Part shown: in pieces, positions 45,881 through 54,023 of the stretch
Layout: the number at the start of each line of letters is the position of its first letter
Numbering within the stretch: position 1 is the first letter of the stretch
Source: Sphingobacterium phlebotomi
GTDB lineage: Bacteria; Bacteroidota; Bacteroidia; Sphingobacteriales; Sphingobacteriaceae
Length of the DNA stretch: 64,000 nucleotides
Assembly: GCF_008180195.1 (NCBI RefSeq)
Contig: NZ_VTAV01000001.1
Coordinates: 744,001-808,000 of the forward strand
Direction: 5' to 3'
Position numbers and translations under genes: made by a program
Notes under the pieces: generated by a model
The model's input: only the letters and a program-made list of their open reading frames with translations
The model's database searches: none
What the model was told of the DNA's origin: nothing

Positions 45881-46186
45881 TTAATCTTTCAATTCGTGGA
45901 TGTTTTCTGGATTAATGGTTTTAAAATGCCGGTATACATTCAGGATAATCGCTAATCCCACGGCTACGGCAGCAGCAGCAAGAACAATAGCAAACAAAGC
46001 GAACACTTGACCGCCATAATTTATTTTATCGTATTTTCCGAATGCCACAAAATTCAATATGGCGGCATTGATCATGAGTTCGATACCTACTAAAATCATA
46101 ATCGTGTTGCGCTTGGCAAGCACCGCATACAAACCAATAGAAAAGATACATGCGCTAACAACTAGGAAATGGGTGAGGGTTATCAT
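45881..46186 (-). CDS. nuoK: NADH-quinone oxidoreductase subunit K
   Basis: A 101-residue membrane subunit with three helices. The conserved glutamates are in ILVGIELMINAAILNFVAF and in the third helix region FAIVLAAAAVAVGLAIILNV. Length is typical. It overlaps nuoJ by 4 nt and is followed by nuoL after 2 nt. Confidence 0.96.
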   Translation of the reverse strand: MITLTHFLVVSACIFSIGLYAVLAKRNTIMILVGIELMINAAILNFVAFGKYDKINYGGQVFALFAIVLAAAAVAVGLAIILNVYRHFKTINPENIHELKD

Positions 46187-46728
46187 TCTTTGTCCTCCTT
46201 TCGTGATAAGTGTGCAGCGCCTATAAGGGCCATCATCAAGAAAACGGATATAACTTCAAAAGGTAATACATATTGGGTCATAAACTTGAATCCCAATGCT
46301 TTTATATTGTTGTCTGTGGGCAATATGATTGTTCCCTTGGCTTCGGATTGTGCAATCCATTGCGGCATGTGCTGTGACCAACCGATATAACTATATATCA
46401 TAATACCCAAAAAAGCTAGGGCTAGGATCAACGCCTGCCAGTTAGGCAATGAAATAAAACGCTTTGACGTGGATTGCAGGTCGTTGAGCAATTCCTTGTT
46501 GGACAGCATAAAAGCAAAAATCAACAGGATAAGTACCCCTCCGACATAGACTAAAATTTGTGTAATAGCGATGAAGTCGGCCAGCGCGAAAAGGTAAAGC
46601 CCTGCCATTGCAAAAAGCACGATGAAAAGTAGAAACAGCGCACGGGCGGTATTGCGTATATTGACTAGTAAAAGCGCAGAAATGATCGCCATGCTGGCGA
46701 AAGCGTAGAATAATAAGGATTCTATCAT
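46183..46728 (-). CDS. nuoJ: NADH-quinone oxidoreductase subunit J
   Basis: A 181-residue membrane subunit with five helices. Typical parts: LLFYAFASMAIISALLLVNI, ALFLLFIVLFAMAGLYLFAL, DFIAITQILVYVGGVLILLI and VLPFEVISVFLMMALIGAAH. Its start lies 2 nt after the nuoI stop and its end overlaps nuoK. Confidence 0.96.
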   Translation of the reverse strand: MIESLLFYAFASMAIISALLLVNIRNTARALFLLFIVLFAMAGLYLFALADFIAITQILVYVGGVLILLIFAFMLSNKELLNDLQSTSKRFISLPNWQALILALAFLGIMIYSYIGWSQHMPQWIAQSEAKGTIILPTDNNIKALGFKFMTQYVLPFEVISVFLMMALIGAAHLSRKEDKE

Positions 46729-46730
46729 CG

Positions 46731-47294
46731 TTATTTTTTCTTAGCCGCCTCCTTATCAGCTTGAAAGCGTGTCCACTCTTCTTTTCGTTTCGCTATTTCT
46801 TCCGCTGTCATATCGGAAAAGCCGTAGATCAAATCCGTCAGTTTTGATGTGCTGCGGTCGTATTGGTCGGTCATGGTGATGCACTCTGTAGGACATACCA
46901 CGGTACACAGCCCACAGTACATGCATTTCGCCATATCGATATCAAACTTCTCTGGATATAACCGTTTGACACTTCCATCCGACGTTTTCCCGATGACACC
47001 TACTGATTTGATGGATTGGATGTCGATACAATCTACCGGACACGCTTTTGCACAAAGGTCGCAGACGATGCAATCCTCAATATCGACTTGCAATTGGTAA
47101 CGTGCGACTTCTGGAATAGGCATCTTTTCCTTTGGATATTGCACTGTAGTGACTCCTTGCTGTTGCTGGAAGTAGTTTTCATCACGAATGTCGAGTGTAT
47201 GGCGTGATTTTCGAGCACCAAACAAGTGCCTGACCGTTAAAAATAAACCTTTAACAGCAGTCATAAATCCTTGTATGGTTGTTTTTAGTACCAA
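46731..47294 (-). CDS. nuoI: NADH-quinone oxidoreductase subunit I
   Basis: A 187-residue peripheral-arm subunit that holds clusters N6a and N6b. The two ferredoxin-type [4Fe-4S] motifs are CIVCDLCAKACPVDCIDIQ and CMYCGLCTVVCPTECITM. The N-terminal helix (MVLKTTIQGFMTAVKGLFLT) anchors it to the membrane arm. The C-terminal ~40 residues are charged. It follows nuoH after 13 nt. Confidence 0.97.
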   Translation of the reverse strand: MVLKTTIQGFMTAVKGLFLTVRHLFGARKSRHTLDIRDENYFQQQQGVTTVQYPKEKMPIPEVARYQLQVDIEDCIVCDLCAKACPVDCIDIQSIKSVGVIGKTSDGSVKRLYPEKFDIDMAKCMYCGLCTVVCPTECITMTDQYDRSTSKLTDLIYGFSDMTAEEIAKRKEEWTRFQADKEAAKKK

Positions 47295-47307
47295 AGCTAT
47301 CCTATGT

Positions 47308-48381
47308 TTACAACATAACTAATATTCTCCATAATCCCGATATAGCGAGACAAACAAACGCTAGCGGAATTAAGACTTTCCAACATAGCGTCATCAGTTG
47401 ATCGGCCCGAAAACGGGGTAGCGTCCAACGAATCCACATCTGTATACCGACAATGGTCAGCGATTTCAATAATGTCCATGTAATCCCCCATCCCAATCCG
47501 GTTGTCCAGTCGGCAAGGCGTAAACTGCCGATGTTGGGTAACGGACTGTTCCATCCTCCTAAGAAAATAACGACACCCAATATCGCCACCAAAAACATCA
47601 TTGCATATTCGGCGAGAAACAAAAAAGCAAATTTAATTCCACCATATTCGGTGTGAAAACCACCGATAAGCTCAGATTCGGCTTCCGGAATATCAAAAGG
47701 AGCACGATTACACTCTGCAAGGGAAGCGATGAAGAAAATAGCGTAAACAATAAGGAGGTGAGGTGCCTGAAAAATGTGCCAAGCGAAAATCCCGCCAACA
47801 TCGGTTACGTTCCAAAATCCCATAAAATAAATCTGCTCGGGCGATGCAATCCCTTGCAAGTAAGCTATGTCGTTAAGGTTTAACGTCTGTGTAATCATGA
47901 CGGCAGCAATCAGCGAAAGCCCTACAGGTAGTTCGTAGGATACCATCTGCGCAATAGCGCGGATAGATCCCAATAACGAATATTTGTTGTTGGACCCCCA
48001 ACCAGCCATTAAAATACCAATGGCGTCGATGGCAACAATGGCCATTATAAAAAAGAGTCCGGTGTTGGTGTTCGCCGGAATAAAGTCCGGTGCCCACGGC
48101 ACAACACTAAAACCAATGAATACGGCGACAAATATCACAATAGGGGCAAGTGCAAAGAGAACTCTATCTGCTGCGGATGGCGTGATAAATTCTTTCTGTA
48201 AAAGTTTCAAAATGTCAGCCAATGTTTGGATAAGACCATATTTTCCGGTTTCCATCGGTCCCAAACGGTCCTGCACAAAACCGGCTATTTTACGCTCTGC
48301 ATATACCGCAAACAGCGTGAAACCTGCAATAAAAGCAAAGATTGCGACAGGCACAATTATATGGATAACGAGGTCGGCCAA
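47308..48381 (-). CDS. nuoH: NADH-quinone oxidoreductase subunit H
   Basis: A 357-residue membrane subunit that forms much of the quinone pocket, with eight helices. Characteristic segments: ERKIAGFVQDRLGPMETGKY, LADILKLLQKEFITPSAADR, AECNRAPFDIPEAESELIGG and YGGIKFAFLFLAEYAMMFLV. It is the first gene of the nuoHIJKLMN block; upstream is an unrelated divergent META gene instead of nuoG. Confidence 0.97.
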   Translation of the reverse strand: MADLVIHIIVPVAIFAFIAGFTLFAVYAERKIAGFVQDRLGPMETGKYGLIQTLADILKLLQKEFITPSAADRVLFALAPIVIFVAVFIGFSVVPWAPDFIPANTNTGLFFIMAIVAIDAIGILMAGWGSNNKYSLLGSIRAIAQMVSYELPVGLSLIAAVMITQTLNLNDIAYLQGIASPEQIYFMGFWNVTDVGGIFAWHIFQAPHLLIVYAIFFIASLAECNRAPFDIPEAESELIGGFHTEYGGIKFAFLFLAEYAMMFLVAILGVVIFLGGWNSPLPNIGSLRLADWTTGLGWGITWTLLKSLTIVGIQMWIRWTLPRFRADQLMTLCWKVLIPLAFVCLAISGLWRILVML

Positions 48382-48413
48382 TTTGACTTTTTAGAATAAT
48401 TCTTAATTGGATG

Positions 48414-48421
48414 CAAACTTA
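48414..48421 (-). promoter_or_regulatory. Candidate -7 box for the nuoHIJKLMN block
   Basis: TAAGTTTG on the minus strand fits TAnnTTTG, with a predicted leader near 28 nt. It supports independent transcription of nuoH-N. Confidence 0.5.
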
Positions 48422-48478
48422 CGGAAAACGAAGCAAACCACCATAATATTTAAGAAAATAGACTAAAATAGTAGATTT

Positions 48479-48486
48479 TATTTTTG
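48479..48486 (+). promoter_or_regulatory. Candidate -7 box for the META lipoprotein gene
   Basis: TATTTTTG on the plus strand fits TAnnTTTG, 86 nt before the ATG. The sequence is AT-rich, so chance matches are more likely here. Confidence 0.3.
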
Positions 48487-48572
48487 ATCATCAAATTTTT
48501 ATCTTGTAGCATACCTCTCAAACCTTTCGTTTGAAATATTGTTCTAATAAGGGAACAACGAACAAATTTTAT

Positions 48573-49349
48573 ATGAAGAAATTTAACTTTATTTATGTAG
48601 GTGTCTTGCTGATGTTATTGGCAAGCTGTGCGATGCGAAAGTCGTCTAGTAATACTACGTCAGCTTTAATGGGAAAGAAATGGCAATTAGTGGAGTTGGA
48701 CGGCAAGGTGGTTCCAGAGAAGGTGAACGGTAAGATGCCGTTTTTGACATTGGATGAAGAAAATGGTCGTTATAGCGCAAGCGGTGGTTGTAACGGCATC
48801 GGAGGAGAATATACGTTGCAGAAAAATAATGGCGTCTCGTTTTCTCGTGGAATGTCTACGATGATGGCATGTGCAGATATGAGTATCGAAAATGGTTTGC
48901 GTACCTTATTTGACGAAGCGGATACCTATACGGTAAAGGAAAATACCATGAGTTTATCAAAGGGGCAGCATGGAGCGGCATTGGCAAAGTTTGTCTTGGT
49001 TGTGGACCAATCGGATAAACTGACGGGTACCTGGGAATTGGATTATATCCTAGATGCTGAAGTGGGTTTTGATGAGTTGTATGCGAACAAGAAACCTACC
49101 ATTACATTTGATGTGGCAGAAAAGAAAGTGAACGGCAACAGCAGTTGCAATAACTTTTCGGGTACAGTGAAAATAGATGGTAACGCGATTTCGTTCGGGC
49201 CGATGATGTCAACCAAAATGGCTTGTCCCGGTAATGGAGAGCAAGTGTTCTTTAAAAATATAGAACGCGTGACATCGTTTGATGCACAAGACTCCACGTT
49301 GACCATGATCATGGATGATATTGTGGTGATGCGTTGGCAGAAGAAATAA
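48573..49349 (+). CDS. Lipoprotein with two META (HslJ-like) domains
   Basis: A 258-residue protein. The ATG at 48573 gives MKKFNFIYVGVLLMLLASC, a lipoprotein signal with C19. Two META domains follow (residues ~32-135 and ~142-255), with GKKWQLVELDGK ... GGCNGIGGEYTL ... MACADMSIENGL and GTWELDYIL ... NSSCNNFSGTV ... MACPGNGEQVFF. META/HslJ proteins are envelope proteins linked to heat and novobiocin response in E. coli; the molecular role is unclear. It is followed by a long bidirectional terminator shared with gltA. Confidence 0.9.
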   Translation: MKKFNFIYVGVLLMLLASCAMRKSSSNTTSALMGKKWQLVELDGKVVPEKVNGKMPFLTLDEENGRYSASGGCNGIGGEYTLQKNNGVSFSRGMSTMMACADMSIENGLRTLFDEADTYTVKENTMSLSKGQHGAALAKFVLVVDQSDKLTGTWELDYILDAEVGFDELYANKKPTITFDVAEKKVNGNSSCNNFSGTVKIDGNAISFGPMMSTKMACPGNGEQVFFKNIERVTSFDAQDSTLTMIMDDIVVMRWQKK

Positions 49350-49387
49350 AAAGAAAAGCCACGATTTTCATCGTGGCTTTTCTTTTT
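49348..49387. terminator. Bidirectional terminator between META gene and gltA
   Basis: A perfect 17-bp stem (49348-49364 with 49371-49387; core AGAAAAGCCACGA/TCGTGGCTTTTCT), a 6-nt loop and A/T flanks. It ends transcripts on both strands and overlaps the gltA stop codon. Confidence 0.9.
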
Positions 49388-50672
49388 ATCGCTTATCGAA
49401 ATCGACGTAATCGCGTTTCGTTTCGCCTACGTAAACTTGACGCGGACGTCCAATAGGTTCTTTATTATCACGCATTTCTTTCCACTGCGCAATCCAGCCC
49501 GGAAGACGGCCCAAAGCAAACAACACGGTGAACATATCCGATTCAAATCCTAAAGCACGATAAATAATGCCCGAATAGAAATCAACATTCGGATATAGTT
49601 TTCTATCGATGAAATATTGATCATTTAATGCTGCTTCTTCTAGCTTTTTCGCAATGTCCAAAACAGGATCTTGTACACCCAATTTTTCTAAAATATCATC
49701 ACACGCTTTTTTGATAATTTTTGCGCGCGGATCGAAGTTCTTGTATACACGATGCCCAAATCCCATTAAGCGGAAAGGATCGTTTTTGTCTTTTGCTTTT
49801 GCGAGGTATTTCTCGGCATCACCACCATCATTTTTAATGGCTTCCAACATTTCAATAACGGCTTGGTTTGCTCCGCCGTGCAATGGACCCCATAATGCGT
49901 TAATACCTGCAGAGATGGAAGCATATAAATTAGCGTTGGACGAACCGACAATGCGAACAGTAGACGTCGAGCAGTTTTGTTCATGATCTGCATGCAGAAT
50001 CAATAATTTATGCATTGCACTAATAACGACAGGGTCAAAAGTAGTTTCGCCGGTTACTTCTCCGAAAATCATGTTCAGGAAGTTTTCAATATAACCGTAG
50101 TTGTTTTTAGGGTAAACCACGGGTTGTCCTAATGACTTTTTCTGTATCCAAGATACAATGGTCGGCATTTTTGCCAGGAGATTGATGATGGTCTTGTTAT
50201 CTTCTTCCTCCGTTGCATTTGGATTTAAGGATTCTGGGTAAAAAGCAGATAACGCACCTACCAAACAAGACAATTGGCCCATAGGGTGTGATTTGGAAGG
50301 AAAGCCAACGAAGAAATTTTTCATGTCCTCGTGTATCATCATTTGTTTTCTGATATCGGAGCGAAACCTCTCCAATACGTCTTTCGTAGGAAGCTCTCCA
50401 TATATTAAGAGGTAAGCTACTTCTATAAAAGTAGACTTTTCTGCTAATTGTTCGATGGGATATCCACGATAATGTAGAATGCCCTGTTCACCATCTAAGA
50501 AAGTGATGGCACTTTTGGTGGCTCCTGTATTTTTAAATCCCGGATCTAATGTGATATATCCCGATTGATCTCGTAGTTTGGAGATGTCTATTGCTTTTTC
50601 GTTTTCAGTACCAATAATAACTGGCAATTCGTAAGATGTTCCGCCTAAATTTATTGTTGCTTTATCCGACAT
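49386..50672 (-). CDS. gltA: Citrate synthase
   Basis: A 428-residue type II citrate synthase that condenses oxaloacetate and acetyl-CoA. The N-terminal beta domain is MSDKATINLGGTSYELPVI. Active-site regions are LILHADHEQNCSTSTVRIVG, WGPLHGGANQAVIEML (His) and FGHRVYKNFDPRA (His, Arg), and VDFYSGIIYRALGF holds the catalytic Asp region. Length fits the hexameric bacterial type. It is a single-gene unit. Confidence 0.98.
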   Translation of the reverse strand: MSDKATINLGGTSYELPVIIGTENEKAIDISKLRDQSGYITLDPGFKNTGATKSAITFLDGEQGILHYRGYPIEQLAEKSTFIEVAYLLIYGELPTKDVLERFRSDIRKQMMIHEDMKNFFVGFPSKSHPMGQLSCLVGALSAFYPESLNPNATEEEDNKTIINLLAKMPTIVSWIQKKSLGQPVVYPKNNYGYIENFLNMIFGEVTGETTFDPVVISAMHKLLILHADHEQNCSTSTVRIVGSSNANLYASISAGINALWGPLHGGANQAVIEMLEAIKNDGGDAEKYLAKAKDKNDPFRLMGFGHRVYKNFDPRAKIIKKACDDILEKLGVQDPVLDIAKKLEEAALNDQYFIDRKLYPNVDFYSGIIYRALGFESDMFTVLFALGRLPGWIAQWKEMRDNKEPIGRPRQVYVGETKRDYVDFDKR

Positions 50673-50703
50673 ATGTGATGAATCTAAAATAATCTACTTT
50701 CTA

Positions 50704-50711
50704 CAAATGTA
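50704..50711 (-). promoter_or_regulatory. Candidate -7 box for gltA
   Basis: TACATTTG on the minus strand fits TAnnTTTG, with a predicted leader of about 28 nt. Confidence 0.45.
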
Positions 50712-50813
50712 TAAAAATCGGTGATAAAATCTAATAGCGATGCATTAAATGACAAAGAATTGTCACTATTCATTTTTAATCGCCTCTGTTTTTTTATATA
50801 AATATTTTGGTTT

Positions 50814-50830
50814 TTACGAAATTTTCGTAA
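50814..50830. promoter_or_regulatory. Candidate BlaI operator (TTACGAAA-T-TTTCGTAA)
   Basis: A perfect inverted repeat with 8-bp arms and one central base, 17-26 nt before the blaI-like start codons. A near-consensus -7 box, TATTTTGG, lies at 50803-50810, so the operator would cover the transcription start. BlaI/MecI operators are palindromic sites of this kind. Confidence 0.55.
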
Positions 50831-50847
50831 TATTGTGAAAGATTAGT

Positions 50848-51219
50848 ATGTTGATTATGGAAAAGTTAACTATTCAAGAGGAAGAAGCTATGTTATCCAT
50901 CTGGCAATTACGCGGTGGATTTGTGAAGGAAGTGTTGGACAATTTAAAAGGAGAGAAGCCCCCTTATACGACGTTGGCATCAACCATTAGGAATCTGGAG
51001 CGCAAGGGTTATGTGAAAGCTGTCAAATACGCTAATGCAAAACGCTATGAACCCATTATTTCCGAGGAGGAGTATAAAGGAAAGTTTATGCACGGGTTCG
51101 TAGGGGATTATTTCAAGAACTCCTATAAAGAAATGGTTTCTTTTTTTGTGAAAGAGGAGAAGCTTTCGGCAACGGAATTGGAAGAAATTATGGATATGAT
51201 AAAAAACAATAAATCGTAG
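50848..51219 (+). CDS. BlaI/MecI family transcriptional repressor
   Basis: A 123-residue winged-helix protein (MEKLTIQEEEAMLSIWQLRG, PPYTTLASTIRNLERKGYVK, AKRYEPIISEEEYKGKFMHG) with a C-terminal dimerisation helix region. BlaI-type repressors are inactivated by proteolysis started by a BlaR1-like M56 partner. That partner follows after 3 nt. A second ATG at 50857 (MEKLT) may be the real start. The palindrome just upstream is a likely autoregulatory site. Confidence 0.92.
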   Translation: MLIMEKLTIQEEEAMLSIWQLRGGFVKEVLDNLKGEKPPYTTLASTIRNLERKGYVKAVKYANAKRYEPIISEEEYKGKFMHGFVGDYFKNSYKEMVSFFVKEEKLSATELEEIMDMIKNNKS

Positions 51220-51222
51220 CTT

Positions 51223-53352
51223 ATGGATTCCTTGCTCGCTTATACCATTCAAGTGAATATCCTGCTAGCTATTGTTTATATAGGGTATTACGCCTTATTG
51301 AAAAAATTGACGTTCTATCGTTTGAACAGGATATATTTTCTGACCGGCATAGTGTTCGCTTTCGTGTATCCTTTTCTGGATATTAAATCGCTTTTCCGGC
51401 GACATATAGAACCCGTGGGGGAGTGGATGGGGTATTTGCCGGATTTTTATACACAACAGGTAGAAGGATCTGTTTATACATTGGAGCATGCAATATATAG
51501 TGGTATTGCGATAGTTGGATTGTGTCTGGCCGTACGTTTATGTATTCAACTCCTCAGTTTATTGCGTATTCATATCTATTCACGGAAAGCTGTATGGAAA
51601 ACGTACTGGTATCAGGATGTACTATTTCCCATTGTCCCTTTTTCTTTTTTGAATAAGATTTATCTTCATAAAGAACAGCATCAGGAGCCGGAACTCTGTG
51701 ACATTTTTGAGCATGAGGATATCCACGTGAAAGGCCTTCACAGCTTGGATATATTGATATTTGAAGTCTTACTGATAGTTTGTTGGTATAATCCCTTCGT
51801 ATGGTTCATGCGCAGAGCCGTACGTCAAAATTTAGAATATCTGACTGATCAACAGGTGCTAAATAAGGGGGTGGATCGGCAAACTTATCAGTATTCGTTG
51901 TTGCAAGTCTCGAAGCAAGGTGCTTCGTTGGGTGTAAGCAACCAGTTTAATTTTAAATTCTTAAAAAAGCGCATTATGATGATGAACAAGAAAAAATCGT
52001 CAAAACTTCAATTGAGCAAATATGCTTTTCTGCTGCCGGTCATGATCTTCTCTGCGGGAGCATTTACAATCAGCAAGGCGGATGGGAAAATTACGGAAGC
52101 GGTACAAGTGGCTCGTGAAATGGAGGTAGAGGAGATTAAAGGACTTTTACAGAAGCAGGGTACGGTAAAACCGACCTTTGGCATGAAAAGCGAGGAAACG
52201 ACTCTCCCTGCCGCTAAAGATGACCAAACTAAAGGTTCGGGATTTCTTCTTGACGGCAAATTGGTAGAGCAAAAGGTAGTTGAGCAGTTGGATGTTAGAA
52301 ATATTGAAAGCGTAGTAGTCAATATTGATAACAATCTGACAGAACAACATGGATTGAAATCCTTGTTGAATATCAAGACCAAAGAATATGCCGGAACGGT
52401 TGGTACACCAAGCCGAATCAAAGCTATTCGTTTTAATGAAGATGGACAAATGACCATCGAAGGACCTATGAGTGGGGTTGCCAGATCAGGGAAAAAGCAG
52501 GATTTGTCTATAGATAAGGTTTCTTTTGTCGCAGATTCCGGGCGTAATAGCACAAAGGGTTCGGTAAAGTCACTCGGTAAGAATCCGATCTATATCGTGG
52601 ATGGTAAACGGACGGTGCTGGGGTTTAGTGTTGGTGAATTAAAATCGGAAGATATCCATAGTCTGGAGGTATTAAAGGGTTTTGCTGCAATAGACGAATA
52701 CGGTGAAGATGGAAGGGATGGTGTGATTAAAGTCACGACCAAAAAATGGGCGAAGGAAAATCCGGATGAGGTGAAAGACATCTCGAAGATGAAAGATGTT
52801 GCTGTGGTCGGTTATAGCTCCAAAAACAGACAGGATACGGTTAAGATTTTGAAAGGAAGTGATGCGCATGATTTTTCGGGAAAAGCGGTAGAAGGCAAAG
52901 TAACTGGAGTTCGAGTCAACAGAAAACAGAATCTATCCGATACGACAAAGCGTTCGAACATCGTCTTTAGAAATTCGAAAATGGGTGGGAAACCGCTATT
53001 CGTGATAGATGGGGTGGCACAACCTGAAGATACGACGATAGATAAATTGAATCCCGATCAAATTGAGTCTATCGATGTTTTGAAGGACGAATCTGCGGTT
53101 GCTAAATATGGCGATAAAGGTAAGAATGGGGTAATTATGATTACGACAAAAACTAGTGCTAAAGCTAGGCAAAGGGAAGGAGGTGATCGTTATACCGATG
53201 ATGATGTGTTTTTTGTTGACGGTAAAGCGGTATCTAAAAACGAATTTACAGCCGTTCCTGAGAATAAGATTATTGTGAAAGATATACGTGAAAAAACTGG
53301 AGAAAAAGGACGGGAAATAGAGATAAAAACACGGAAATGGACAATAAAATAA
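51223..53352 (+). CDS. M56 family (BlaR1-like) metallopeptidase with tandem TonB-plug-like repeats
   Basis: A 709-residue membrane protein. Hydrophobic helices lie at residues ~5-25, ~38-52, ~85-112 and ~178-195, and the cytosolic zinc motif HEDIH is at 164-168, as in BlaR1. After a further helix (~268-288) comes a large domain, presumed periplasmic, in place of the penicillin-binding sensor. It has four related units near 338-385, 454-508, 590-645 and 660-708. Units 2 and 3 closely resemble the TonB-receptor plug (PIYIVDGK ... IHSLEVLKG ... DGVIKVTTKKW and PLFVIDGV ... IESIDVLKD ... NGVIMITTK); units 1 and 4 are degenerate. It probably senses an envelope signal and relieves BlaI repression. 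Confidence 0.9.
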   Translation: MDSLLAYTIQVNILLAIVYIGYYALLKKLTFYRLNRIYFLTGIVFAFVYPFLDIKSLFRRHIEPVGEWMGYLPDFYTQQVEGSVYTLEHAIYSGIAIVGLCLAVRLCIQLLSLLRIHIYSRKAVWKTYWYQDVLFPIVPFSFLNKIYLHKEQHQEPELCDIFEHEDIHVKGLHSLDILIFEVLLIVCWYNPFVWFMRRAVRQNLEYLTDQQVLNKGVDRQTYQYSLLQVSKQGASLGVSNQFNFKFLKKRIMMMNKKKSSKLQLSKYAFLLPVMIFSAGAFTISKADGKITEAVQVAREMEVEEIKGLLQKQGTVKPTFGMKSEETTLPAAKDDQTKGSGFLLDGKLVEQKVVEQLDVRNIESVVVNIDNNLTEQHGLKSLLNIKTKEYAGTVGTPSRIKAIRFNEDGQMTIEGPMSGVARSGKKQDLSIDKVSFVADSGRNSTKGSVKSLGKNPIYIVDGKRTVLGFSVGELKSEDIHSLEVLKGFAAIDEYGEDGRDGVIKVTTKKWAKENPDEVKDISKMKDVAVVGYSSKNRQDTVKILKGSDAHDFSGKAVEGKVTGVRVNRKQNLSDTTKRSNIVFRNSKMGGKPLFVIDGVAQPEDTTIDKLNPDQIESIDVLKDESAVAKYGDKGKNGVIMITTKTSAKARQREGGDRYTDDDVFFVDGKAVSKNEFTAVPENKIIVKDIREKTGEKGREIEIKTRKWTIK

Positions 53353-53383
53353 CAAAATAAGCGGCTCTTGCTGCTTATTTTGT
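53352..53383. terminator. Bidirectional terminator between the M56 gene and pth
   Basis: An 11-bp stem, ACAAAATAAGC/GCTTATTTTGT (53352-53362 with 53373-53383), lies between two convergent stops. The pth stop codon is inside its right arm. Confidence 0.75.
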
Positions 53384-53938
53384 GTTAAGATTCGTCATCG
53401 TCAATTCGATACCGATATGAACAAAGCTTTGTATCATCTTCACGGAATGATCAATGAGCGCAGGTAGTTCTTTCTGTTCATCACGGTCAAAAGGACTCAA
53501 TACATAATCCACTTGGCGTCCTTTGGGGAAATTATCACCGATGCCAAAGCGTAGGCGAGCGTAGTTTTGTCCGCCACAAGTCGCCTCTATGGAGCGTAGT
53601 CCGTTATGGCCTGCAGCGGAGCCTTTGGGTTTGATACGTAATGAACCAAATGGAATAGCTAGATCGTCTACCACGACTAGTACATTTTGTATCGGAACTT
53701 TCAGCTCCTGCATCCAATAGTTGACGGCCTTACCACTTAAATTCATAAAAGTGGTGGGCTTAATCATGTATACGTTTCTGCCTTTTGATTTAAATTCGGT
53801 ATAATAGGCAAGCTTCATCAACGACCAGGTTGCTCCAGCTTGGTTTGCTGCTTCATCCACTACCATAAACCCGATATTATGACGTGTATCTGCGTATTCC
53901 TTACCGATATTGCCCAGCCCGACAATTAAATAATTCAT
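53375..53938 (-). CDS. pth: Peptidyl-tRNA hydrolase
   Basis: A 187-residue enzyme that releases peptides from peptidyl-tRNA after ribosome drop-off. Motifs: MNYLIVGLGNIGKEYADTRH with the conserved Asn and catalytic His, PTTFMNLSGKAVNYW, VVVDDLAIPFGSLRIKPKGS and AAGHNGLRSIE. Length is normal. It follows rplY on the same strand, a common pairing, but a very strong hairpin separates them and pth has its own -7 box. Confidence 0.97.
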   Translation of the reverse strand: MNYLIVGLGNIGKEYADTRHNIGFMVVDEAANQAGATWSLMKLAYYTEFKSKGRNVYMIKPTTFMNLSGKAVNYWMQELKVPIQNVLVVVDDLAIPFGSLRIKPKGSAAGHNGLRSIEATCGGQNYARLRFGIGDNFPKGRQVDYVLSPFDRDEQKELPALIDHSVKMIQSFVHIGIELTMTNLNTK

Positions 53939-53943
53939 GAGCG

Positions 53944-53951
53944 CAAAGATA
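53944..53951 (-). promoter_or_regulatory. -7 box 5 nt before the pth start codon
   Basis: TATCTTTG CGCTC ATG on the minus strand fits TAnnTTTG and would start pth transcription at or one base before the ATG. A CAAA (TTTG on the minus strand) occurs 16 nt further upstream, at an atypically short spacing. Confidence 0.5.
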
Positions 53952-53962
53952 AGAATTAGATG

Positions 53963-54012
53963 TTAGACAAATAAAAAAGCATCGCACAAGCGATGCTTTT
54001 TTATTTGTCTAA
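53963..54012 (-). terminator. rplY terminator with a 23-bp perfect stem
   Basis: The arms 53963-53985 and 53990-54012 are perfectly complementary, with a 4-nt ACAA-type loop; the inner core is GCATCGC/GCGATGC and the outer part contains AAAAAA/TTTTTT. It lies between rplY and pth. Confidence 0.9.
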
Positions 54013-54023
54013 ATTACTTTACA

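Noticed and set aside
52008..52553. 181-codon minus-strand ORF inside the M56 gene
   Set aside because: Shadow of the coding strand, with low-complexity Ser/Leu-rich sequence and no domain.
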